Of a stretch of 8,527 nt of DNA, positions 1 through 6,264 are shown piece after piece; positions within the stretch are counted from its first letter, which is position 1; every line of letters starts with the position of its first letter. The translations under genes were made by a program, and so were the position numbers. The stretch covers positions 1-8,527 of the forward strand of contig JBNKTK010000144.1 of the NCBI GenBank assembly GCA_050298035.1, read 5' to 3'. The stretch is from Gaoshiqia sp050298035 (GTDB taxonomy: Bacteria; Bacteroidota; Bacteroidia; Bacteroidales; Prolixibacteraceae). The notes beneath the pieces are model-generated. The model was not told the DNA's origin, ran no database searches, and was given only the letters and a program-made list of their open reading frames with translations.

Positions 1-18
1 GGGATCGTCATATCGGGA

Positions 19-59
19 CCAATGACTAATTCCCAATGACTAATAACTAATTGTCATTG
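19..59. repeat. Short tandem plus inverted repeat at the 3' end of galU
   Basis: The 12-mer CCAATGACTAAT occurs at 19-30 and again at 33-44 (period 14), followed by a partial third copy AACTAATTG at 45-53. Overlapping this, CAATGAC (34-40) and GTCATTG (53-59) form a perfect 7-bp inverted repeat around a 12-nt AT-rich loop. The right arm lies inside the last galU codons, and the galU stop codon is in the loop. No T-run follows on the minus strand, so it is not a convincing intrinsic terminator. It may be the edge of a longer intergenic repeat that continues outside the window. Confidence 0.6.
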
Positions 60-928
60 TTCATCTGATTTACAAAATCCTTCAGCCAGTTTTTCAGATT
101 GTCGCCAATTTCTTCGTTTTGTAACCCAAAGATGACATTGGTTTTTATGAAATCGAGTTTGTTCCCGATATCGTAGCGCGTGCCATCGAATTTTAGTCCG
201 TACATGGCATGGCTTTTTACCATTTGGCGCATAGCATCGGTGAGTTGTATTTCGTTGTTTTTGCCCCGTTCGGTTTTGTCGAGGTATTCAAAAATCTCGG
301 GAGTGAAAACATAGCGGCTGGCAATGGCAAAGTTCGATGGGGCTTCTTCCGGGGAAGGCTTTTCTATCCAGTCGTGTGCCAGAAAGATGTCGTTCTCCAT
401 TGGTTTGCCATCAATAATACCGTAGCGGTTAACCCGGTCTTGTGGCACTTCTTCCAGAGCCACTACCGACCCGTTGTAGCGTTCGTAAACATCAATCAGC
501 TGCTTGGTTATTGGTTGTCCTTTCCCCTGGATAAGTGTATCGCCCAACAACACGGCAAATGGCTCGTTGCCCACATGATAGCGGGCATAACGAATGGCAT
601 CGCCCAATCCGTTCATTTCTTTTTGCCAGATAAAATGAATGTTGGCCAGTTTGGAGATGTTCCGGATTTTTTCAAGCATCTCGAAATTCTTCTTTTCAAT
701 CAGCGATTCTTCCAGGATCGGGCTGCGGTCGAAATGTTCTTCAATGGCCCGTTTCCCTTTTCCGATGATCATCAGGATGTCGGTAATTCCGGAAGCCACA
801 GCTTCTTCAACCACATATTGAATGACGGGAGTGTCAACAATCGGGATCATTTCTTTCGGCTGGCTTTTGGTGATGGGCAAAAAGCGTGTGCCCCATCCGG
901 CCGCCGGTATCACGGCTTTTCTAATCAT
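47..928 (-). CDS. galU: UTP--glucose-1-phosphate uridylyltransferase GalU
   Basis: This cytoplasmic enzyme makes UDP-glucose from UTP and glucose-1-phosphate. The 293-residue protein has the normal length for bacterial GalU and the full nucleotidyltransferase fold signature. The N-terminal nucleotide loop AAGWGTRFLPITK is at residues 9-21, followed by PKEMIPIVD (24-32). GLGDAI is at 107-112, the Mg-binding aspartate lies in LLGD (127-130), the sugar-binding EKP is at 189-191 and NEIQLTDA at 225-232. The ATG at 926-928 overlaps the end of the upstream GHMP kinase gene by 8 nt (ATGATTAG), so the two are probably translationally coupled. The stop is TAG at 47-49. Its product feeds the galT reaction encoded further right. 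Because it follows a glucuronokinase-like gene, it might also accept glucuronate-1-phosphate; that is inference, and the sequence looks like ordinary GalU. Confidence 0.95.
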   Translation of the reverse strand: MIRKAVIPAAGWGTRFLPITKSQPKEMIPIVDTPVIQYVVEEAVASGITDILMIIGKGKRAIEEHFDRSPILEESLIEKKNFEMLEKIRNISKLANIHFIWQKEMNGLGDAIRYARYHVGNEPFAVLLGDTLIQGKGQPITKQLIDVYERYNGSVVALEEVPQDRVNRYGIIDGKPMENDIFLAHDWIEKPSPEEAPSNFAIASRYVFTPEIFEYLDKTERGKNNEIQLTDAMRQMVKSHAMYGLKFDGTRYDIGNKLDFIKTNVIFGLQNEEIGDNLKNWLKDFVNQMNNDN

Positions 929-1931
929 ATTTTTTTGTTGAAATTTCTGGTTTAATGACTTCGATTTCTTTTTTGGCCATCGTTTCTTTTAGCTCTTCAA
1001 ACATGGCCTCGCCAAAATAGGTGCCAATAATTGCCCCGCCGGAACCGGTGAACTTGGCTGATGCGCCAACCGAACGGGCTGTTTGGATCATCTCCATGTT
1101 CCCTTCCGAGATTGGGATCAGGCTTTTTCGCAGGTCGAAATTCCGGTTGATGAGGCGGTGCATGCGCTCTTCATCTTTTTCATTCATAGCCTGCCTGAAC
1201 TGCATGGTCAGGTCGCCCCATTCTTTCATCGCTTTCAGAACGGCTTTCTCGCCAATGTTGAAACGCGCCCTCAGGTTGTTATGCACCACTTCTGAACCAT
1301 CAGACAGGTTTTTGCGGAAGGCAATGTAAATTGGTGGAAGCAGGCTGGCGTCAATCGGTTCGTAATTGCCATAGCCCTGTTTTTCCATCAGTTCTTTGTC
1401 GAAATCCATGAAAACCGGGGTTTCGTAAGCCTGGGCAACCCGGTCTTGTAATCCGGCAGCAATTCCCAGTTCCTGTGCTTCCACGCTCAATACCAGGTTG
1501 GCCAGTATCGGTTGGGGGATTTCAACCATGTAGAAGGCCATCAGGGCTTTCATACTGGCAGTAATGATGGCGCTTGATCCGGCCAAGCCCAGCCGAAGCG
1601 GTATGTTTGAATGGTACCGCATGGTGAAGTTGCGGTTGTCGAGCTTGATGTTGTTCTTTTTGCAGTATTCGTAAAATACTTTAATCGACGCTTTTAGCAG
1701 GCGCAATCCGCCGTAATAACCGTTCAGGTTGACATCTTTCACCAATTCGCTGACACTGCTGAATTGGGCGACATCCAGCCGCTCGGGTTTTACTTCCAGC
1801 TCGGGGGTTTGATATAATTGGACTTTGGCATGGCAGTTTTTGAATACAAAAGCGATGGTTTTGCCAAAATAACCATCAGAAGGATTGCCAATCAGGGCAG
1901 CCCTCGGGTATGATTTCTTCTCAATGATCAT
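921..1931 (-). CDS. GHMP-family sugar kinase, probable glucuronokinase
   Basis: The 336-residue protein is a GHMP kinase. It has an N-terminal substrate motif GNPSDGYFGKTI (residues 15-26), the ATP-binding motif PLRLGLAGSSAI (111-122), ELGIAAGLQDRVAQ (154-167) with a probable catalytic aspartate at 163, and the C-terminal glycine motif KFTGSGGAI (293-301). From memory, these blocks and the spacing between them match plant glucuronokinase, which phosphorylates D-glucuronate to glucuronate-1-phosphate, better than galactokinase, mevalonate kinase or heptose kinases. The gene starts 9 nt after the acyl-CoA synthetase stop and overlaps galU by 8 nt. Kinase followed by uridylyltransferase is the order needed for salvage of a free sugar to a UDP-sugar. 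The family call is firm; the substrate is inferred. Another anomeric sugar kinase activity remains possible. Confidence 0.85.
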   Translation of the reverse strand: MIIEKKSYPRAALIGNPSDGYFGKTIAFVFKNCHAKVQLYQTPELEVKPERLDVAQFSSVSELVKDVNLNGYYGGLRLLKASIKVFYEYCKKNNIKLDNRNFTMRYHSNIPLRLGLAGSSAIITASMKALMAFYMVEIPQPILANLVLSVEAQELGIAAGLQDRVAQAYETPVFMDFDKELMEKQGYGNYEPIDASLLPPIYIAFRKNLSDGSEVVHNNLRARFNIGEKAVLKAMKEWGDLTMQFRQAMNEKDEERMHRLINRNFDLRKSLIPISEGNMEMIQTARSVGASAKFTGSGGAIIGTYFGEAMFEELKETMAKKEIEVIKPEISTKKYD

Positions 1932-1940
1932 GTTTAACTG

Positions 1941-3848
1941 TTACTCATTCCATTTTGCAATGGATTGTTTGTTGCGTTCATTAACGATGTTTTTTGCCTC
2001 CGAAGTATACAGGAAGTCCAGTTCTTCGGCAAAACGTTCGGCAATTTTTCCCCGCACCATTTTCATGGTCGAATTTAACAGGTGGTTTTCTTCGGTGAAT
2101 GCTTCGGGAAGTATTGCAATTGTTGCCGGTAGCCAGCGTTCGGGGAACATGTTCTCGAACTCGCCTCCCGATTTGTATTTGTCAATTTCAGCCTGGATCA
2201 GTTTCAGGCTTTCTATGTTTCCTTCGTCGGTGCCCGGTTTTAAGCCTTTTGCCGTCAGTTCGCGGTTGATGGCCTGAATGTTGGGCACAATCATTCCGCA
2301 TGTATAGGCATTCTGGTTATTGTAAAGCATGCACTGGTCAATCAGTTTCGATTGGTCAACCAATGCTTCCTCGATTCCTTCGGGGCTGTATTTTTCACCG
2401 TCGTTGCCAATTAGCAGGCTTTTAAAACGCCCCAGCACATAAAGAAAGCCGTCCTTGTCCATGTAACCCATGTCGCCGGTATGCAGCCAGCCGTTTTTAA
2501 TTGTGTCGGCTGTTGCTGTTGGATTGTTCCAGTAGCCCAGCATGACATTGTCGCCTTTTACAATGATCTCGCCTTTCTCTCCGGTGGGCATTTCATTGCC
2601 TTTGTCGTCCACAATTTTCAGGTCCATGTATTTCACCAGCTTGCCCGACGAACCAAATTTTATGGCATGCAAAGCATTTGATGAAATAACAGGTGCAGCT
2701 TCTGACAGGCCGTAGCCCTGGCATATGGGCATGCCAATAGCATAAAAGAAGCGCTGGAGCTCGATGTCGAGTAAAGCGCCGCCACCAATAAAAAATTCAA
2801 GTTTACCGCCAAACCCTTCCCTGATTTTGGAGAAGAGGATTTTGTCATACAAAGCCAGCAGCGGTTTATAGATAAAACGGATTCCCTTGCCACGATTGTG
2901 ACCGTTGCCGTTGTATCGGTAAGCAATTTTCAGGGCATGGTTAAACAACTTCTCGGCTTTGTCGCCTTTTTGCCGGATGCTGGTTTCAATCCCTTTTCTG
3001 AAGTTCTTGGCTACTGCCGGAACGCTCATCAAAACGTTTGGTTGGATTTCCTTGATGTTTTTAGGAATATTTTTTAATGTTTCCAGAGGAGTGCTACCGT
3101 TTTCGAGCGATGCAACGCTGGCGCCATTGTACATGAAGCAGTACAGACAGGCCGTGTGGGCAAAGGCATGGTCCCACGGGAGAAAGGCCAGGGTTTTCCA
3201 TTCCGGGGTGATCTCCATCAGGGTATTGGCCTGGATGACGTTGGCCGCATAATTGCGGTGAGAAAGCATAATTCCTTTGGGGTCGGCTGTTGTGCCTGAT
3301 GTGTAGGAGATGTTTGCCACATCATCCGGTTCAACCGATTTCCATGCTTTTTCAACTACGTCTTTATTTTCCCGGAGAAATGTTTTTCCGGTTTGGATAA
3401 CATCGCAATAATACAAATCGTTTTCGCCGGGTTCTTCTTTCTCATCCAGGTAGAGCACTTTTTCAAGTTCCGGGAGCTCGTTGCGTATTTCCTCGATTTT
3501 CGGGGCTTGTCCTTTCGAAACGATGACCATGCGGCAGCCGGAGTGGGCGAGACGGAATTTTAGTTCTGTTTTTGCATCAAGCTTTACAGAAAGCGGAACA
3601 TTGATGGCACCGGCATGCAAAATGCCAAGCTCGCTGATGATCCACTGGTTTCTGCCTTCTGAAATCAACCCGATGCGATCGCCTTTTTTTATGCCAAGTG
3701 CCAGTAAGCCTGCCGCGAGTTGAATAACTTTTTCGCGGGTTTGTTTGTAGGTCGTGCCCTTAAACTCACCATTCGATTTTTCCCACAGGTAAATATTGTC
3801 GGGGTATTTGCTGACACTGGTTTCAAAAAGCTCTACGATGGTCTTCAT
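1941..3848 (-). CDS. AMP-forming acyl-CoA synthetase (long-chain fatty-acid--CoA ligase type)
   Basis: This is an adenylate-forming enzyme that activates a carboxylic acid, probably a long-chain fatty acid, to acyl-CoA through an acyl-AMP. From the ATG at 3846-3848 it has 635 residues, the size of bacterial FadD/LC-FACS proteins. Visible motifs are the P-loop YTSGTTADPKG (182-192), YGLSEAAP (379-386), the TGD hinge region (457-459), GRFK (473-476) and the lysine-bearing C-terminal stretch KMVRGKI (596-602). The frame stays open upstream to an ATG at 3873-3875 (644 residues). A TAnnTTTG promoter box ends only 2 bp before that ATG, so it would sit at or before the transcription start; the shorter start also fits the usual MKTIVELF beginning. 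It is first in an operon with the GHMP kinase and galU. It has no signal peptide or obvious membrane span. The acyl chain preference cannot be read from the sequence. Confidence 0.88.
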   Translation of the reverse strand: MKTIVELFETSVSKYPDNIYLWEKSNGEFKGTTYKQTREKVIQLAAGLLALGIKKGDRIGLISEGRNQWIISELGILHAGAINVPLSVKLDAKTELKFRLAHSGCRMVIVSKGQAPKIEEIRNELPELEKVLYLDEKEEPGENDLYYCDVIQTGKTFLRENKDVVEKAWKSVEPDDVANISYTSGTTADPKGIMLSHRNYAANVIQANTLMEITPEWKTLAFLPWDHAFAHTACLYCFMYNGASVASLENGSTPLETLKNIPKNIKEIQPNVLMSVPAVAKNFRKGIETSIRQKGDKAEKLFNHALKIAYRYNGNGHNRGKGIRFIYKPLLALYDKILFSKIREGFGGKLEFFIGGGALLDIELQRFFYAIGMPICQGYGLSEAAPVISSNALHAIKFGSSGKLVKYMDLKIVDDKGNEMPTGEKGEIIVKGDNVMLGYWNNPTATADTIKNGWLHTGDMGYMDKDGFLYVLGRFKSLLIGNDGEKYSPEGIEEALVDQSKLIDQCMLYNNQNAYTCGMIVPNIQAINRELTAKGLKPGTDEGNIESLKLIQAEIDKYKSGGEFENMFPERWLPATIAILPEAFTEENHLLNSTMKMVRGKIAERFAEELDFLYTSEAKNIVNERNKQSIAKWNE

Positions 3849-3876
3849 AAGTGTTCGGTATTTCTTTTGACGCATT

Positions 3877-3906
3877 CAAAAGTAGCAAAAATCACCTAAA
3901 TGCAGA
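3877..3906 (-). promoter_or_regulatory. Probable promoter of the acyl-CoA synthetase--GHMP kinase--galU operon
   Basis: On the minus strand TACTTTTG (3877-3884) is an exact match to the Bacteroidota -7 box TAnnTTTG. A weak -33-like TCTG (3903-3906) lies 18 nt upstream of it. Transcription would begin near 3870-3873, leaving a leader of about 25 nt to the ATG at 3848. It sits just after the galM terminator, which is consistent with an independent unit. Confidence 0.6.
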
Positions 3907-3921
3907 CCTGTCGTTTAGCTA

Positions 3922-3948
3922 TAAAAAAAGAGGCCTTTTGAGCCTCTT
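3922..3948 (-). terminator. Intrinsic terminator of galM
   Basis: Read on the minus strand, a perfect 7-bp stem AAGAGGC / GCCTCTT (arms at 3942-3948 and 3928-3934) encloses a 7-nt loop and runs into seven T residues (3923-3929). It begins 4 nt after the galM stop codon. On the plus strand the second arm is not followed by a comparable uninterrupted T-run, so the orientation fits galM. Confidence 0.88.
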
Positions 3949-3952
3949 CCTT

Positions 3953-4999
3953 TTATTTGGTGCCGAATTGATAGATTGTTGTTTCCGCGTATTTTTCGCC
4001 GGGACGCAGTATGGTCGAAGGGAAATTGTCGTGGTTGGGCGAATCCGGGTAGTGTTGGGTTTCCAGTGCCACGCCCGAATAACTGCCAAACTTTTTCTTG
4101 CCATCTATTTCAAGTTCCGGGATCCAGTAACCGGTGTAAAGCTGAATTCCAGGCTGTGTGGTGAATACTTTTACCTCGCGGCCAGAGTTGCTTTCCGACA
4201 GACAGCCTGCATAGATCAGGTTGCCTTCGTCATTATCTAAAACGAAGTTTAAGTCATAGCCGTCAGCAAGTCCGGCAATGTCCTTTCCCAAAGGTTTTTT
4301 AGTTGTAAAATCGAATACGCCTCCTTCAACCGGGACAATGTTGCCTGTTGGGATCATGTCAACGGCTTCGGTATATTTTTTTGCTGTCAGTTCCAGTTCG
4401 TGGTTCAGGATTTTTTCTGCGCCGCCGGTCAGGTTAAAGTAGCTATGGTTTGTCAGGTTAACAATGGTTGCTTTGTCGGTTTCAGCTTCGTAAACAATCG
4501 AAAGCTTATTGTCATTGTCGAGGGTGTAAGTACAGCTTACTTTCAGGTTGCCGGGATAGCCTTCTTCCATGTCAGGGCTGAGGTAGCTTAATTTTAAGCC
4601 CACCTTGCCTGCTTCTTCAATTTTAACAGCTTCCCAAACTTTGCGGTCATAGCCGATCAATCCGCCATGAAGGTGGTTGGGGCCATTGTTGATTGCACCG
4701 GTGTATTCAACTCCGTCAATACTGTATTTGCCAACGGCAATACGGTTTCCGAAACGCCCGATAATGCACCCAAAATAAGGGTAGCTGCCCAGGTAGGCAT
4801 CACTCAGGTAATCTTCCAGTTTTTCGAAGCCACACACAATGTTTTCAGTGTTGCCGTTTTTATCGGGAGTAAGAATTGAGGTAATGATTGCTCCGTAGTT
4901 GGTAATATTTATGGTTACCTTGTTGTCGTTTGAAAGGGTGAATAGTTCTACCGTCTGACCTTCGCTGGTCTTTCCAAAAGTTGTACTGGTTATCTTCAT
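3953..4999 (-). CDS. galM: Aldose 1-epimerase (mutarotase) GalM
   Basis: GalM interconverts the beta and alpha anomers of galactose (and glucose), supplying the alpha form used by galactokinase. The 348-residue length is typical. Family motifs are all present: RFGNRI (82-87), NHLHGG (108-113), the catalytic-acid histidine in NLTNHSYFNL (His185), the substrate aspartate in DGYDLNF (Asp249) and the general-base glutamate in ALETQHYPDSPN (Glu313). There is no N-terminal signal sequence, so it is probably cytoplasmic, unlike the many secreted GalM forms of Bacteroidota. It is transcribed divergently from the GntR-type regulator, with a shared candidate operator between them, and is closed by its own terminator. 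The start ATG at 4997-4999 is the first in frame near the motif-bearing N-terminus. Confidence 0.96.
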   Translation of the reverse strand: MKITSTTFGKTSEGQTVELFTLSNDNKVTINITNYGAIITSILTPDKNGNTENIVCGFEKLEDYLSDAYLGSYPYFGCIIGRFGNRIAVGKYSIDGVEYTGAINNGPNHLHGGLIGYDRKVWEAVKIEEAGKVGLKLSYLSPDMEEGYPGNLKVSCTYTLDNDNKLSIVYEAETDKATIVNLTNHSYFNLTGGAEKILNHELELTAKKYTEAVDMIPTGNIVPVEGGVFDFTTKKPLGKDIAGLADGYDLNFVLDNDEGNLIYAGCLSESNSGREVKVFTTQPGIQLYTGYWIPELEIDGKKKFGSYSGVALETQHYPDSPNHDNFPSTILRPGEKYAETTIYQFGTK

Positions 5000-5078
5000 A
5001 GTTTATTATTTAGTTTTTGAACTTGTATTCATTTATTTTTAGCCTTAGCGAGAGTGACTTTCTTTGCCCGTGAAGTTA

Positions 5079-5086
5079 CAAATATA
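5079..5086 (-). promoter_or_regulatory. galM promoter -7 box
   Basis: On the minus strand TATATTTG matches the Bacteroidota -7 consensus TAnnTTTG exactly. No good TTTG lies at the -33 position; instead that place is occupied by the candidate operator at 5102-5117. A bound repressor would therefore cover the -33 region. Transcription would start near 5073-5075. Confidence 0.6.
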
Positions 5087-5101
5087 TTCATATTCTTTCA
5101 T

Positions 5102-5117
5102 ACTGGTGGGTACTGGT
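5102..5117. promoter_or_regulatory. Candidate operator 1 (galM/regulator)
   Basis: The plus strand reads ACTGGTGGGTACTGGT; its reverse complement ACCAGTACCCACCAGT differs by one base from the site upstream of galT at 6234-6249. Two identical ACTGGT hexamers start exactly 10 bp apart, so they lie on the same helix face. Because each half is of the form ACnnGT, the pair also has partial dyad symmetry, as expected for a dimeric GntR-type protein. It abuts the -33 TTG of the regulator promoter (5117-5119) and covers the -33 position of galM, which suits repression of both, including autoregulation. Confidence 0.72.
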
Positions 5118-5147
5118 TGTTATGCTCGTTGTTTTTTTGTATTTTTG
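5117..5147 (+). promoter_or_regulatory. Promoter of the regulator gene
   Basis: TATTTTTG at 5140-5147 matches the TAnnTTTG -7 box exactly. TTG at 5117-5119 lies 20 nt upstream, which is the usual -33 spacing in Bacteroidota. Transcription would start near 5152-5154, about 22-24 nt before the GTG start codon. The -33 element touches candidate operator 1. Confidence 0.65.
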
Positions 5148-5175
5148 ATTCAAATAACCTGGAAATATCAGCCCT

Positions 5176-6174
5176 GTGGAAAATATACAAATTGACGACA
5201 CGCTAGGCGTGCCAAAGTACCGGCAGATTATCAATTCGATTTATAATGCCATATCATCCGGCGATTTGAAAGTTGGTGATAAAATCCCCTCGTTAAACCA
5301 AATTTGTATTGAATTTGAGCTTTCAAGGGATACCGTTATGGTGGCGTTCAATGAGCTAAAAGCAAAAGGCGTTATCAATTCGATACCCGGGAAAGGTTAT
5401 TACATCAACAGCACCGACATCAATCTGGATGAACGGATTTTCCTGCTTTTCGATGAGTTGAATGCGTTTAAAGAAGACCTGTATACTTCATTCCTGAATA
5501 GTCTGGATATCAAGTCGAATGTCGATATTTATTTTCATCACTTTAATTTTCAATTGTTTAAGGATTTGATTGGTCAGAGTGTTGGCAAGTATACTTCCTA
5601 TGTTATTATGCCGGCCACATTTGATCATACTGCCGATATTATCTCTGCTTTACCTGAAGATAAGGTGTATATTCTCGACCGTCTGAAAGATGACCTGAAA
5701 GATTATCCGGTCGTTTACCAGGATTTTGAAGGTGATGTCTACCGGGCGCTCCAGGATGGCGAAGATTTGCTGAAAAAGTACCGTAAGTTGGTGATGGTTT
5801 TTCCTGGTGGCAAAGAGCCTGAAGGAAGGATGATTGGTTTCCGGAAGTTTTGCGAGGAGCGGAATATTGAGTTTGAAATTTTGCGCAGTTTGCTGAACCG
5901 GAATATCCAAAAGGGAGAAGCCTATTTTGTGCCGTCAGACCGGAACTTGGTACGATTGGTTAAAATGGCTTCTGAGCAGCAACTTATACTGGGCAATGAT
6001 CTCGGGATCGTTTCATTTAATGATACCGTTTTAAAAGAAGTTGTGGCAGGAGGTATTACCACCATATCAACAGACTTTAAATTGATGGGAGAGACCCTCG
6101 CCGGGATGATCACTGAAAAGCGCCGTGAGAAATTGGCAAACCAGGCGGCTTTGATCAGGCGTAATTCATTGTGA
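5176..6174 (+). CDS. GntR-family regulator with LacI-type sensor domain, probable galactose regulator
   Basis: The 332-residue protein has an N-terminal GntR winged helix (about residues 13-77: PKYRQIINSIYNAI, the PSLNQI turn, recognition helix SRDTVMVAFNEL at 50-61, wing PGKGYYI at 71-77). The remaining ~250 residues resemble a LacI/periplasmic-binding-protein sugar sensor, ending in the LacI-like tail LIRRNSL. This is the architecture of the arabinose repressor AraR. Its position between galM and galTK, with matching candidate operators at both promoters, points to galactose or a related metabolite as inducer; the ligand is inferred. GTG at 5176 is the only plausible start: an in-frame TAA lies at 5155-5157 and the next in-frame ATG (codon 55) is inside the DNA-binding domain. 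A repressor role fits operator position, but activation cannot be excluded. Confidence 0.9.
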   Translation: MENIQIDDTLGVPKYRQIINSIYNAISSGDLKVGDKIPSLNQICIEFELSRDTVMVAFNELKAKGVINSIPGKGYYINSTDINLDERIFLLFDELNAFKEDLYTSFLNSLDIKSNVDIYFHHFNFQLFKDLIGQSVGKYTSYVIMPATFDHTADIISALPEDKVYILDRLKDDLKDYPVVYQDFEGDVYRALQDGEDLLKKYRKLVMVFPGGKEPEGRMIGFRKFCEERNIEFEILRSLLNRNIQKGEAYFVPSDRNLVRLVKMASEQQLILGNDLGIVSFNDTVLKEVVAGGITTISTDFKLMGETLAGMITEKRREKLANQAALIRRNSL

Positions 6175-6190
6175 TGTGTTTTATAACACA
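6175..6190 (+). other. Small hairpin directly after the regulator stop codon
   Basis: TGTGTT (6175-6180) and AACACA (6185-6190) form a perfect 6-bp stem around TTAT. No T-run follows, so it is at best a weak 3'-end stabiliser or partial terminator. A second, bulged stem, TTAA-t-CCC / GGG-TTAA around TGC (6199-6216), follows and runs into the galT promoter region. Confidence 0.35.
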
Positions 6191-6214
6191 GATGGTCGTT
6201 AATCCCTGCGGGTT

Positions 6215-6222
6215 AATATTTG
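6215..6222 (+). promoter_or_regulatory. Possible galTK promoter -7 box
   Basis: AATATTTG differs from TAnnTTTG at one position and has no clear -33 partner (about 6192-6195). TACTTTTA at 6223-6230 is an alternative with one different mismatch. With either box, transcription would start just before or inside candidate operator 2, so a bound repressor would block initiation. A promoter is expected here because the operator motif recurs, but the box itself is weak. Confidence 0.4.
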
Positions 6223-6233
6223 TACTTTTACCC

Positions 6234-6249
6234 ACCAGTACCTACCAGT
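6234..6249. promoter_or_regulatory. Candidate operator 2 (galTK)
   Basis: The plus strand reads ACCAGTACCTACCAGT, identical in 15 of 16 positions to the reverse complement of the site at 5102-5117. The two ACCAGT half-sites again start 10 bp apart. The motif lies 15 nt upstream of the galT ATG, near or just past the expected transcription start. Such a near-exact 16-bp recurrence at the two control regions flanking the regulator gene is good evidence for its binding site. Confidence 0.72.
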
Positions 6250-6264
6250 TGTAGAATAATATTT

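Larger units (their letters stand above)
5000..5175. promoter_or_regulatory. Divergent control region between galM and the regulator gene
   Basis: This 176-nt AT-rich gap carries two outward-facing promoters (minus strand near 5079, plus strand near 5140) and one candidate operator (5102-5117) between them. The galM leader would be about 75 nt long (roughly 5000-5074). I see no strong hairpin or riboswitch-like structure in it. Confidence 0.7.

Noticed and set aside
209..955. Long plus-strand open frame (248 codons) opposite galU
   Set aside because: It is antisense to a gene with full family motifs, its translation resembles no family I recognise, and it has no plausible start context. It is a shadow of galU codon use.
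3851..4240. Plus-strand open frame of 129 codons spanning the galM terminator
   Set aside because: It runs through the promoter of the acyl-CoA synthetase, the terminator and the antisense of galM, and shows no domain-like sequence.
5006..5032. Tiny upstream open frame (MNTSSKTK) in the galM leader
   Set aside because: Eight codons in an AT-rich leader are expected by chance. There is no run of regulatory codons or alternative hairpins to suggest attenuation.
6220..6264. Upstream TTG start extending galT by 15 residues
   Set aside because: The extension would encode the operator repeat and the promoter region. The ATG at 6265 gives the normal family length and N-terminus.
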